This document shows, piece by piece, positions 28,537 to 36,812 of a stretch of DNA of 64,000 nucleotides. A program made the translations under genes and the position numbers. The stretch comes from Streptomyces sp. ML-6 (GTDB lineage: Bacteria; Actinomycetota; Actinomycetes; Streptomycetales; Streptomycetaceae): contig NZ_JAOTIK010000001.1 in assembly GCF_030116705.1 (NCBI RefSeq), forward strand, positions 7,344,501 to 7,408,500. Reading direction: 5' to 3'. The notes under the pieces are model-generated. The model was given only the letters and a program-made list of their open reading frames with translations. It was not told the origin of the DNA and ran no database searches. The stretch's first letter is position 1. Every line of letters begins with the position of its first letter.

Positions 28537-29474
28537 TCAGACGGGCCGTCTCCCCGTGCTCGGTTCGCGGGTGAGCAGGTCGGCGACCCGGGCGGCCACC
28601 CGGCCCTCCTCGTCGCCGCGGACGGCCGTCGGATGGTGGGCGAGCACGAAGCGGCGCCGCTGGTCACGGGTGGAGAACACGGCGTTCTTGTAGCCGTACG
28701 TCTTGCCGGTCCTGCCCCAGAGGGCGACGCCGTTGACGGTGGCCCGTTGCAGCCCGGTGCTGTAGCGGGCGGGGGAGCCGTCCAGCATGCGCACCTCCTC
28801 GGGCGGCAGGGTGAACATCGGCTCCAGCCGCTCCGGCGGCAGCAGTTCGCCGGAGAACAGCGCGACGAGCACGTAGTTGATGCCGCGGTACTCCTGCCGG
28901 GTGCCCGGGGCGAACTTCAGCGGCCCGGGCGTCGCGGTCGCCACCCACTCCCGCGGCGTCCAGCGGTCGAAGCGGTGCCGGAGCACCTCCTGCACGGTCT
29001 TCGGCTCCGGGACGCCGACGTGGTCGGGCAGCCCACTGGTGTGGTTCAGCAGGTGTGCCACGGTGACGGGGGAGAACCGGGCCGGCAGCAGTCCCGGCAG
29101 GACGCCGCGTACCGGCGCGTCCAACGCGACCCGGCCCTCCGCCACGAGTTGCAGCACCACGGTGGCGACGAAAACCTTGGTGCTGCTGCCGATCCGGATC
29201 CTGTCGCGCGTACCCACCGGTCGCCCTGTCCTGATGTCGGCCACGCCCGAGGCGCCGTACCAGCGCCCGGCCGTCCCGCCCACGCGTAACTGGGCCGCGG
29301 TCGACGGCGGGTGTCCCAGGTCGCCGCTCGCAGGGCGGCCGGGTCCAGCGGCGGAAGCGGCGCGGGCGCGGCGGCGAGGCCGCGCCCGGGGAGTGCCGCA
29401 GTGACGGCCACCGCCCCGGCCCCCGCCAGGGCGGTGCCCACAAAACCCCTTCGTGACATGTGCGTTGTGTTCAT
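28537..29474 (-). pseudogene. Serine hydrolase (beta-lactamase / D,D-peptidase family), frameshifted and internally deleted
   Basis: Remnant of a secreted class-C beta-lactamase-like hydrolase. The 5' part (29474 down to about 29320) encodes a twin-arginine signal, MSRRGFVGTALAGAGAVAV.., then loses frame. The rest continues in another frame from about 29320 to 28537 with RWYGASGVADIRTGRPVG and the nucleophile motif SSTK. The shift lies near 29314-29325. The gene also seems to lack 80-90 residues: GINYVLVA runs directly into LFSGELLPPERLEPM near 28855-28865, where relatives have a long segment. The YxN motif reads YRG. Frameshift, deletion and motif loss together suggest real decay rather than one sequencing error. 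No function is expected. Confidence 0.75.
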
Positions 29475-29628
29475 GCCGTCACGTTGTCAGCGGGCGGACG
29501 CCCGGGCATCGGGGGCCATCCCGGACCGGCCCCCGACCACGACCCCGGACCGGCCCCGCCCCGTCGAGTGCCCGTCCCGCACGGCAGTGGCGGTGGCAAC
29601 GGCACGACGGCTTCCGGTGGTTGGTAGC

Positions 29629-30198
29629 GTGAGCGCCGTGACAGAGCTGGAAGAAATAGTCCTGACCCCCGACGAGCGGGCCCGGGGGGTTCAGGCCGGC
29701 AGCGTGTTGTTCGTGATGGACTGGACCGGTGAGGACCACCCGGGGCAGCTGGCGGAGTTCGTGGCCGGTCGGGTACGGGCCTTCGGGGCGGACCCGGCGG
29801 ACGTGGAAACGAGTGCCGTCCAGCGGGCGGCCGAGGCCGACCCGGCCCTGCGCCGGGGCGACGTCCCGGTCCGCCAGCTCGATCATCTGGCCGGTGTGCT
29901 GGCACATCTCGGCTGCACGCTCGTGGTGCTGGACAGCGGCACCGACGCCTACGAGGTGATGGTCGCGCTGACCGACGGGCACGAGCCGGCCGGGCTGACG
30001 CACCAGGGCGTCCCGGTACGGGCCTGGGGCTCGGAACCCGAGCAGACCCTGATCAGCCTGAACTGCCCGGACTGCGCGCAGATGCTGGTCTGGGAACTTC
30101 CGGCGGACCAGAGCCTGGCCGGTGAACACTGCGACTGCGGAGCCGCGTTGTTCGACGCCGCGGGCCACCCGCTGCCTGGCGTCACCCTCCACGACTGA
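29629..30198 (+). CDS. Unknown protein with C-terminal CxxC/CxC cysteine pairs
   Basis: Protein of 189 residues that I do not recognise. The N-terminal 120 residues are soluble and acidic (TPDERARGVQAGSVLFVMDWTG, VRQLDHLAGVLAHLGCTLVVLDSG). The C-terminal 45 residues hold NCPDCAQM and EHCDCGAALFDAAGHPL, a CxxC...CxC pattern that could hold zinc as a small ribbon. Two GTG starts are possible, 29629 (used here, with GGTGG upstream) and 29638; the frame is open much further upstream but without coding character. It converges on the next gene with a 27-bp gap. Confidence 0.65.
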   Translation: MSAVTELEEIVLTPDERARGVQAGSVLFVMDWTGEDHPGQLAEFVAGRVRAFGADPADVETSAVQRAAEADPALRRGDVPVRQLDHLAGVLAHLGCTLVVLDSGTDAYEVMVALTDGHEPAGLTHQGVPVRAWGSEPEQTLISLNCPDCAQMLVWELPADQSLAGEHCDCGAALFDAAGHPLPGVTLHD

Positions 30199-30225
30199 GC
30201 CGCTCGACGCCCGGCCCGCTGCCGC

Positions 30226-30843
30226 TCATCGTCGCCCGGCGCGGCCCGCCCGGGCGAGACGGGCGGCGGCGCGGCGGCGCCAGTTCGACGTCCACCAGAA
30301 GGCGCCGAAGAACAGGACGAGGCCGGGAAGCAGGAGGACAGGACTGGCCACGTTGCTCTCCGGCCGGGCCCATGCCCTGATGCCGGTCCCGGTCATCAGG
30401 AAGCCCGCGGCGACGCACAGGCCGATCAGGTAGCCCTCGACCCGCATCGGTACGGGCACGTCCCTGGGCCTGATGCGCGCCCTGCCGGAGTCGACCGGCC
30501 GGAGCGCTTCGGCCTCGTCACGGCCGCCGGAACCCTTCCCGGGCGACCCCGCGGACCCGGCGGGCCGTGCCTCGGGGTTCCGCCCCGGGGGGTCCTCGTG
30601 GGGGATTCCGGCGAACCTGGTGGTGAACACGGCGTCCGGGACGACGAGGACGACATTCTGCCCCGTCGGCGCGGAGCGCAGCTGTTGAAGTGCCTCCTCG
30701 GTGTGCGGCGAGCCGAGCGCGGCGATGTGGTGGGCGAGCGCCTGTCTGGCCGCCGCCTCGGTGGGGTAGTCCTCACCGGTGCTCAGAGGCGCGGAGGACG
30801 GGTTGTCGTCGCTGTAGTGTGCCCAGGTCCATTCGGTGTCCAC
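30226..30843 (-). CDS. Unknown membrane protein
   Basis: Protein of 205 residues that I do not recognise. Residues 1-90 are soluble and start VDTEWTWAHYSDDNPSSAPLS, a pattern seen in short Streptomyces proteins of unknown role. A disordered Gly/Pro-rich linker follows. Two hydrophobic segments near the C terminus (GYLIGLCVAAGFLMTGTGI and VLLLPGLVLFFGAFWW) end in an Arg-rich tail. The GTG at 30843 is the favoured start; a TTG at 30852 is also in frame. Confidence 0.65.
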   Translation of the reverse strand: MDTEWTWAHYSDDNPSSAPLSTGEDYPTEAAARQALAHHIAALGSPHTEEALQQLRSAPTGQNVVLVVPDAVFTTRFAGIPHEDPPGRNPEARPAGSAGSPGKGSGGRDEAEALRPVDSGRARIRPRDVPVPMRVEGYLIGLCVAAGFLMTGTGIRAWARPESNVASPVLLLPGLVLFFGAFWWTSNWRRRAAARLARAGRAGRR

Positions 30844-30955
30844 GGCCGTCAACCTATCCGCACCTCCCGGCCGGCGCGAGGGAGTTGCGGCGGCGAGGGC
30901 CCCCTCGGGGCCGGTTCGGCGGGTGAGGTGCAGCGGGCCGGGTTCCGGTGTTCCC

Positions 30956-30993
30956 GGCCCGCCGTCGCCGTGTTCATGCTGCGACGGCGGGCC
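30956..30993 (-). terminator. Hairpin terminator downstream of gntR
   Basis: A perfect 12-bp stem (30956-30967 with 30982-30993), 14-nt loop, begins 13 bp past the stop of the minus-strand GntR gene and probably ends the gcvPA operon transcript. Confidence 0.7.
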
Positions 30994-31005
30994 CGCCGCC
31001 CGCGG

Positions 31006-31647
31006 TCAGTCCTTCAGATGCTCCAGGATGCGGTGCATCCCGCTGTTCCAGTTCTCCTTGAGCGCCGCGACGGCCGCGTCGAGGTCGCCGCGCTGCAGGC
31101 ACTCGGCGATCCGCTCGTGCTCCACCGCCGAACGTTCCAGGATGTCCTGGTCGCCCAGCGCCACCCGCTCGTAGCGGTGCATCGTCACCTTCAGGGAGGC
31201 GATCAGCTTCATCAGGCGGTCGTTCGTGCAGCCGGACAGGAGCAGGTCGTGCCACGCGTCGTCATAACGCTCTATGACGTCGTGCGGCGCCTGCGGGGCC
31301 GAGAAGGCGCGTGCCTCCTCCAGGAGGCGGGGGGCGATCTCCGCCAGGTGCCCGGGATCGCTGGACTCCAGGGCGAGCGCCTCCAGCGTCGCGACGATCG
31401 CGGACAGGTCGCGGAACTCCTGTGCGCTGAGCGGCGTGAAGCGGAAGCCCTTGCCGCGCTCGCTGGTGATGACGCCCTCGCGCTCCAACGTGATCAGCGC
31501 CTCGCGCAGCGGTGTGCGGCTGACGCCGAGTTCGGTGGCGAGCTGCCCCTCGTTGATCGGTGAGTTGGTCGCGATCGTGCCGCGCCCGAGGCGCTTGATC
31601 AGTTCCTCCTTGACCTGTTCGCGCAGCGGGCGGTTTTCGATTGGCAT
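31006..31647 (-). CDS. GntR-family regulator, FadR subfamily (FCD domain)
   Basis: Repressor of 213 residues with an N-terminal winged helix (INEGQLATELGVSRTPLREALITLEREGVI, about residues 30-62) and an all-helical C-terminal FCD ligand-binding domain. The FCD metal-site residues appear as Asp/His in DAWHDLLL, His in TMHRYERV and His in VEHERI. FCD regulators commonly bind small organic acids. It follows the dehydrogenase by 55 bp and is the last gene of the gcvPA operon, so it probably senses a substrate or product of that pathway. A palindrome TTCTG-N4-CAGAA upstream of gcvPA is its likely operator. The ATG at 31647 has AAGGGAGGG about 10 bases upstream. Confidence 0.9.
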   Translation of the reverse strand: MPIENRPLREQVKEELIKRLGRGTIATNSPINEGQLATELGVSRTPLREALITLEREGVITSERGKGFRFTPLSAQEFRDLSAIVATLEALALESSDPGHLAEIAPRLLEEARAFSAPQAPHDVIERYDDAWHDLLLSGCTNDRLMKLIASLKVTMHRYERVALGDQDILERSAVEHERIAECLQRGDLDAAVAALKENWNSGMHRILEHLKD

Positions 31648-31702
31648 GTGAGGCTGCCCTCCCTTCGGTCCGGTCGATTATCCGCTATCCGCTCCCGGCG
31701 GA

Positions 31703-32449
31703 TCACGCGGTACCGGCGCCGTCGACCGGGATGATCGCCCCGCTCAGGAACGCCGAGGCGTCGGAGGCGAGGAACGCCACGGTCCGGGCGATGTCGCGGG
31801 GCTGCCCGATCCGGCCGAGCGGCCGGTCGGCTGCCTCGGCGTAGAACGCGTCGGAGCTCTCGCCGAGCTGGCGGGCCTCCTCGGCGAGCATCCCGGTCGC
31901 CGTGTCACCGGGGCAGACGCAGTTGACGCGGATGTTGTCGGGGCCGTGATCGATGGCCATGGCGCGGGTCATGTTGACGACGGCACCCTTCGACGCGCAG
32001 TACGAGACGGCCCGGCCCCCGCCACGGATGCCCCACCCGGAACCGGTGTTGATGATGGAGCCGCCGCCCCGGGCCACCATCCCGGGGATCACGAGACGGC
32101 TCATCAGCATCACCGAGCGGATGTTCACGGCCATCACCAGGTCCCAGTCGTCCTCGGTGATCTCGCAGACCGTGGAGCGACGGATGATGCCGGCGTTGTT
32201 GAAGAGGACGTCCACCCCGCCGAACCGCTCCTGCGCCGTGTGCACCACGGCCTCGCAGTCCTCGCGTCGTGACACGTCGCAGCGCACGAAGACCCCGCCG
32301 GTGTCCTTCGCGGTGCGTTCGCCGCCGTCCGCGTCGATGTCGGCGATCACCACACGGGCGCCGAGCTCCGCGAGGACCTGGGCGGTGGCACGGCCGATCC
32401 CGGCTCCGCCACCGGTCACGAGGGCGCGCTTGCCGTCGAGGGAGATCAT
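31703..32449 (-). CDS. Short-chain dehydrogenase/reductase (SDR)
   Basis: NAD(P)-dependent oxidoreductase of 248 residues. It has cofactor motif TGGGAGIG (12-19), an acidic DID after beta-2 (37-39) that favours NAD over NADP, the NNAG motif (84-87), and catalytic Ser137, Tyr150 and Lys154 in YCASK. The family resembles 3-oxoacyl-ACP reductase and glucose 1-dehydrogenase, so the substrate cannot be read from sequence. The ATG at 32449 is preceded by GAAGGAG. It lies 35 bp after the AcoX-like gene and before gntR, so it should act in the same pathway as the split glycine decarboxylase. Confidence 0.9.
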   Translation of the reverse strand: MISLDGKRALVTGGGAGIGRATAQVLAELGARVVIADIDADGGERTAKDTGGVFVRCDVSRREDCEAVVHTAQERFGGVDVLFNNAGIIRRSTVCEITEDDWDLVMAVNIRSVMLMSRLVIPGMVARGGGSIINTGSGWGIRGGGRAVSYCASKGAVVNMTRAMAIDHGPDNIRVNCVCPGDTATGMLAEEARQLGESSDAFYAEAADRPLGRIGQPRDIARTVAFLASDASAFLSGAIIPVDGAGTA

Positions 32450-32484
32450 CCTGGGCTCCTTCTGGAAGAGGGGAGAGGGGTGGG

Positions 32485-33696
32485 TCATCCGGTCAGGCGG
32501 TACAGCGAGGTGCGCCGCCTGCCGGTGATGACGGGGAGGTGGCCGGACAACTCCGCGTCGAGCGCGTCGTCGCCGGTGTCGAGGAGGAGCGGACGGCCGC
32601 CGAGCGCGGCCAGTTTCTGTTCCGTGCACAGCACGAGCAGGCGCTCGCGACCGCCCGCCGCGCGCAGGACGCGCGGCGAGATCTGCTGGTTGCCGCGGCC
32701 GAGGAGGAAACCCTGGCCGCCGATGGGGGAGAGGGCGATCCAGGCGGGGCCGGCCGAGAGGAGGGCGGCCTCGCCCGCGTCGCGCTCCACGACGCACGGT
32801 GGGCGGTCCGGCCGCAGGCGGAGCACGTCGACCCCGGCCGGGGAGACATCCGCGCCGAGCGCCGCCGCGACCGCCCGGGTGGTGGTGCCCGGGCCGAGCA
32901 CGAGCAGCCCGTCCCCGACCCGGTCGGCGACCTCGGCCGCGATGCCGCCGACCGCTTCGGGCCCGGGGACGGTGCTGCCGGTCTTGCGCTGCTGCACCCG
33001 GACCGGTACGTCGGGGACCGGCAGCCAGCCGAACAGCCGTGAGGTGACCCGGCCCTCGCCCAGGGCGTCCTCGTCCCGGTCCATCACCTCGGCGTCCCGC
33101 AGCCGGACGGCGCCTTCGCGGGCGAGCCACGCCGCCGCGACCTCACCGGCGGCGCGCGGGCCGACGGCGAAGACCGCCGAGTGCATCTTCACCCCCGTCG
33201 GCACGCCGAGGACCGGGCAGGCGGCCCCGCCGAGGGCGCCGAGCACGTCCCGCGCGGTGCCGTCGCCGCCCGCGAAGAGCAGGAGGTCCACGCCCTCGGC
33301 GACGACGGCCCGCACCGCGGCGTCGGTGTCCGCGGCCGAGGTGTCCCGCCCGGCCCCGGCGGCGTACACGACCCGCCCCGCGAGCCCCGCGGCGGCCACG
33401 GAGTCGGCGCCCAGGAGACCGGCGGCGGTGACGACGAGGAGCCCGGCACCCGGCGTTCCGGACCGCGCACCGTCGGGACCGGCCGGGGCGAAGGCCACGC
33501 CGCCCGACTCCTTCCCCGCCGACCACCCCGAACGCGCCGCCAGTTCACTCAGGGCGGCGGTGGCCCGGAGCCCCGCCGAGGGGAGCGCGCCCAGCGAGCG
33601 CGCCAGGCGGAGCCGGTCCGGGCCGTCGGTGCCGCCCAGGCCCACCCGGCCGCCGAGACCGGCGACCGGGTTGACCACCAGGCCGACCCTCCTCAC
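32485..33696 (-). CDS. AcoX-like / ATP-NAD kinase-family protein
   Basis: Protein of 403 residues with the NAD-kinase-type nucleotide-binding fold. It begins GLVVNPVAGLGGRVGLGGTDG and carries the kinase hallmark FAGGDGTARDV near residue 135, then GVPTGVKMHSAVFAV. The C-terminal half has LVLGPGTTTRAVAAALGAD and SPIGGQGFLLGRGNQQISP. These blocks match the AcoX family known from acetoin operons, whose reaction is not settled. The GTG at 33696 overlaps the gcvPB stop (GTGA), giving tight coupling to the glycine decarboxylase. A housekeeping NAD kinase would not be expected here, so a pathway role is inferred. Confidence 0.85.
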   Translation of the reverse strand: MRRVGLVVNPVAGLGGRVGLGGTDGPDRLRLARSLGALPSAGLRATAALSELAARSGWSAGKESGGVAFAPAGPDGARSGTPGAGLLVVTAAGLLGADSVAAAGLAGRVVYAAGAGRDTSAADTDAAVRAVVAEGVDLLLFAGGDGTARDVLGALGGAACPVLGVPTGVKMHSAVFAVGPRAAGEVAAAWLAREGAVRLRDAEVMDRDEDALGEGRVTSRLFGWLPVPDVPVRVQQRKTGSTVPGPEAVGGIAAEVADRVGDGLLVLGPGTTTRAVAAALGADVSPAGVDVLRLRPDRPPCVVERDAGEAALLSAGPAWIALSPIGGQGFLLGRGNQQISPRVLRAAGGRERLLVLCTEQKLAALGGRPLLLDTGDDALDAELSGHLPVITGRRRTSLYRLTG

Positions 33697-35291
33697 CGCT
33701 CGGCTTCGCCGAGCACCTTGCGGCGGTAGGCGCGCCAGGAGACCGCCCAGACCGCCGGGTCGTCCAGGGCCTCCGGGCGGACCCGGTGGATGGTCGAGCG
33801 GTGTGGCGCCGTACGGACGGTCTCGGGGTCCTCGTACGCCTCCCGGGCGACCTCCGAGAGGATCGCCGCGTACTCGTCGAGGTCGGCGCGGGTGTAGGAC
33901 TCGGTCGGCTCCAGCGTCATGGGCTCCGGAACGACGTACGGGTGGTGGCTGGTCCAGTAGTGCGTGCCGAAGTCCGCGGCGCGCAGACCGAGGTCCTCGG
34001 AGTGCAGGCCGGTGTCCTCGTGGAGCTTCTCCCAGCTGTAGCGGACCTGTTCGACGCGCGGGCGTCCCGCCGCGTAGGGGACCGAGACGCCCGGGATCTG
34101 CCGCACCTTGTGGAGCAGGTAGTTGTTGTTGAGGACGGCCGTCTCCGCGGCGGCCCGCAGGCCCGGTGCGCCGAGCGACATGATCCAGGCGTACGCGCGG
34201 ACCAGGTTCGGCACGACCCCGTGGAACGGCCGCATCTTGCCGACCGACTCGGGCCGGTCGTCGTCCAGCCGGTACCTGCCCGTCCCCGGGTCCGGCTCGA
34301 CCGTCGGGCGCGGCAGGTACGGGGCGAGTTCCTCGGTGACCGCGCACGCGCCCGCCGCCGGGCCGCCGCACGCGTGCGGCGTCGAGAACGTCTTGTGCAG
34401 ATTGAAGTGGCACAGGTCGAAACCCGCGTCCCGGGCCCGGGTGATGCCGAGGATGCCGTTCGCGTTGGCCTGGTCGTACGAGCACAGACCGCCCGCCTCG
34501 TGCACGATCCGCACGAACTCCTCGATGCGCGGGTTGTAGATGCCCGTGTCCTCGGGGTTGGTGATGAGGAGCGCCGCCGTGCGCGGACCGGCCGCCGCCC
34601 GCAGCGCCTCGATGTCCGGGTAGCCGTCCGCGTCCGGGTGGAGCGTGATGACCTTGAAACCCGCCGTCTTCGCGCAGGCCGCGTTCGACGGGTGGGAGAA
34701 GATCGTCGTGATGATCTCGTCGCGCTGCTCCAGCTCGCCGCGCGCGGCGAAGTACGCGCGGATCATCGCCACGTTGGTGTAGATCGCGGCGGACCCGGCG
34801 CCCGGCTGGAGCGAGACCCGGTCCATGCCGGAGATCTCCTTCAGGAGCTGTTCCAGGCCGTGGATGATCCCGAGGACGCCCTGGACCGTGTCCTCGTCCT
34901 GGAGCGGGTGCAGCGCCGCGATCCGCGGGTCGCGGGCGAACTGGTCGTTGACCTTGGGGCTGTACTTCATGGTGCAGGTGCCCTGGCCGACGTCGATGTT
35001 GAGGTCGGCGCCCAGATTCTCCTGCGACAGGCGCAGGTAGTGCCGCAGGACCTGCTGCTGGGACATCTCCGGCAGGGCGGGCGGTTCGGCCCGGCGCAGG
35101 ACCGCGGGCACCTCGGCCGCCGGGACGGACGGGTCCGGGGCCGGTACGAGGACGCCGCGCTCACCCGGCGAGCCGAGCTCGAAGATCAGCTCCTCGTCCC
35201 AGGACGCCTGCCGGAAACGGCGCAGGCGCGGCTTGCCGGCGATGCGTGCCCGATCGGGGGAGACGGACGCGGGAGTGTGCGGGGCGGTCAC
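33693..35291 (-). CDS. gcvPB: Glycine dehydrogenase (decarboxylating) subunit 2, GcvPB-like
   Basis: PLP-binding half of a split P-protein, 532 residues. The cofactor lysine is Lys300 in CHFNLHKTFSTPHACGGP, with the surrounding glycine-rich loop intact. Other blocks are LQPGAGSAAIYTNVAMIRAYF and ITNPEDTGIYNPRIEEFVRIVHEAGGLCSYDQAN. With GcvPA it should decarboxylate glycine, or a glycine-like amino acid, and load the aminomethyl group on a lipoyl H-protein. It has about 40 extra N-terminal residues. The GTG at 35291 overlaps the gcvPA stop (GTGA). Streptomyces usually carry a single-chain gcvP elsewhere, so this split pair is probably a second, specialised enzyme. Confidence 0.9.
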   Translation of the reverse strand: MTAPHTPASVSPDRARIAGKPRLRRFRQASWDEELIFELGSPGERGVLVPAPDPSVPAAEVPAVLRRAEPPALPEMSQQQVLRHYLRLSQENLGADLNIDVGQGTCTMKYSPKVNDQFARDPRIAALHPLQDEDTVQGVLGIIHGLEQLLKEISGMDRVSLQPGAGSAAIYTNVAMIRAYFAARGELEQRDEIITTIFSHPSNAACAKTAGFKVITLHPDADGYPDIEALRAAAGPRTAALLITNPEDTGIYNPRIEEFVRIVHEAGGLCSYDQANANGILGITRARDAGFDLCHFNLHKTFSTPHACGGPAAGACAVTEELAPYLPRPTVEPDPGTGRYRLDDDRPESVGKMRPFHGVVPNLVRAYAWIMSLGAPGLRAAAETAVLNNNYLLHKVRQIPGVSVPYAAGRPRVEQVRYSWEKLHEDTGLHSEDLGLRAADFGTHYWTSHHPYVVPEPMTLEPTESYTRADLDEYAAILSEVAREAYEDPETVRTAPHRSTIHRVRPEALDDPAVWAVSWRAYRRKVLGEAER

Positions 35292-36667
35292 TTGACGATC
35301 TCCTCCAGGGTCGCGGCGAGCCGGTCGATGTCGGCCTTGGTGTGGACTTCGGTGACGCAGTACGCGGCCTCGTGCTCGCCGGTCGGCACACCGCCGAAGA
35401 TGCCCCGCTCCTTCAGGGCGGCACGGATCCCGGCGGCGGTCCTGCCGCCCGTGTAGCGGACGGTGAAGTCGGCGAAGTGCAGGGCGTCGCCGTACGGGAC
35501 CTCGATGCCGGGCACCTCGGCGAGACGGCCGCGGGCGTACGCGGTGAGCGCGAGGATCGTGTCACCGATCTCCCGCATGCCCTGCGGTCCCATCAGCGCG
35601 AGGTAGACCCCGGCGCCGATGCCGTGCAGCGCGGCGGCCGTGCCGACCCACTCCTTGCCCTCCTCGCGCAGCGCGAACGAGGTCCGTTCGTAGGCGACGT
35701 CACCGAAGCCGTACTCGCCCTCGACGGCGGTCGGCACCAGGCCGAACAGCCGCGAGGGGTACTCGGCGACCAGCCGCTCCTCGTCCCGGGTGGCGATGAA
35801 GCCCGCGTTGCCGCCGCCGAAGCTCTGGTGGACGCCGAGCGGCTGGATGTCGCCGCAGGTGATGTCGGCGCCGTGCGCGGAGGGCGGGGCGAGCGCGCCG
35901 AGCGCGATCGGGTTGCAGCCCACGACGAACAACGCCCCTGCCCCGTGCGCGAGTTCGGCGAGCCGGGGGAGCGCCTCGTCGACGATGCCGAGCGCGGAGG
36001 GCATGTCCGCGTACACCGCCGCCGTGTCACCGGCGGCCAGCTCCCCGCGCACCGCGGCGAGATCGGCGCAACCGGTGTCCGGATCGACCGGGACCACCAC
36101 CACGTCGTGGTCGGGGCGCACGTAGTCGCACACCCGGGAGAGCTTGTCGGCGTCGATCGCGGTGGCGACGAGCAAACGGCGGCGGCCGGTGATCCGGCCG
36201 GCCATGCGCAGGGCGGTTCCCGCGGCCTGGAAGCCGTCGTACACCGGGACGTTGACGACCTCGACGTCGAGCAGCTCGGCCATCATCGACTGGTACTCCC
36301 ACAACGCCTGGAAGCGGCCGTGGTCCTCGTAGGGCTCGCCCGCGTACGCCGTGAGGAACTCACTGCGGTTGACCACCTCGTCCACGACCGCCGGCACGTG
36401 GTGCTGGTAACAGCCGGAGCCGAGGAAGCTGAGCACCTGCCGGGTGGAGGTGTTGTGGGCGAGCAACTCCTCCATGTGGCGGGTGAGTTCGGCTTCCGAA
36501 CGCAGCGGGGCCGGGAGGTCGAGGGGGCGGTGCAGCCGGATGCCGTCCGGGATGTCGGCGTAGAAGTCCTCGACGCTCGCCGCGCCGATCTCCGCGAGCA
36601 TCGCCTGCCGCACGGCCGGGACCGCGTTGGGGATGTAGGGATGGACGAAGTCCTGGGGTGACGTCAT
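35288..36667 (-). CDS. gcvPA: Glycine dehydrogenase (decarboxylating) subunit 1, GcvPA-like
   Basis: First half of the split P-protein, 459 residues, with family blocks FVHPYIPNAVPAVRQAMLAEIG, FLGSGCYQHHVPAVVDEVVNRSEFLTAYAGEPYEDHGRFQALWEYQSMMAELL (given in parts of the chain around residues 65-120) and SFGGGNAGFIATRDE near 280. It has the PLP-enzyme fold but no cofactor lysine, as expected for this subunit. First gene of the leftward operon; the ATG at 36667 has AAAGG upstream. The divergent promoter region holds palindromes that may bind the operon's GntR protein. No gcvT or gcvH is in the window. Confidence 0.9.
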   Translation of the reverse strand: MTSPQDFVHPYIPNAVPAVRQAMLAEIGAASVEDFYADIPDGIRLHRPLDLPAPLRSEAELTRHMEELLAHNTSTRQVLSFLGSGCYQHHVPAVVDEVVNRSEFLTAYAGEPYEDHGRFQALWEYQSMMAELLDVEVVNVPVYDGFQAAGTALRMAGRITGRRRLLVATAIDADKLSRVCDYVRPDHDVVVVPVDPDTGCADLAAVRGELAAGDTAAVYADMPSALGIVDEALPRLAELAHGAGALFVVGCNPIALGALAPPSAHGADITCGDIQPLGVHQSFGGGNAGFIATRDEERLVAEYPSRLFGLVPTAVEGEYGFGDVAYERTSFALREEGKEWVGTAAALHGIGAGVYLALMGPQGMREIGDTILALTAYARGRLAEVPGIEVPYGDALHFADFTVRYTGGRTAAGIRAALKERGIFGGVPTGEHEAAYCVTEVHTKADIDRLAATLEEIVK

Positions 36668-36762
36668 GCCGCGCCTTTCGCGTGAGCCGGCCCGGCGGGA
36701 CCGGTCGTGAACCACAACAACGAAAGTCTTTGGATGTACACCTCTTGACGGGGAGCGCCGCC

Positions 36763-36796
36763 ATTCAGTGTTCTGAATACAGAATTAGGCATTCAG
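36763..36796. promoter_or_regulatory. Overlapping palindromes in the gcvPA / sugar-operon promoter
   Basis: TTCTG-aata-CAGAA (36771-36784) overlaps ATTCAG-tgtt-CTGAAT (36763-36768 and 36773-36778), and a third ATTCAG lies at 36791-36796. The TTCTGTATTCAGAA reading resembles sites bound by FCD-type GntR regulators. It is about 100 bp upstream of gcvPA and 16-50 bp upstream of the sugar-binding protein gene, so either or both operons may be controlled. Confidence 0.55.
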
Positions 36797-36812
36797 GCTC
36801 CAGGAGGCAAGA

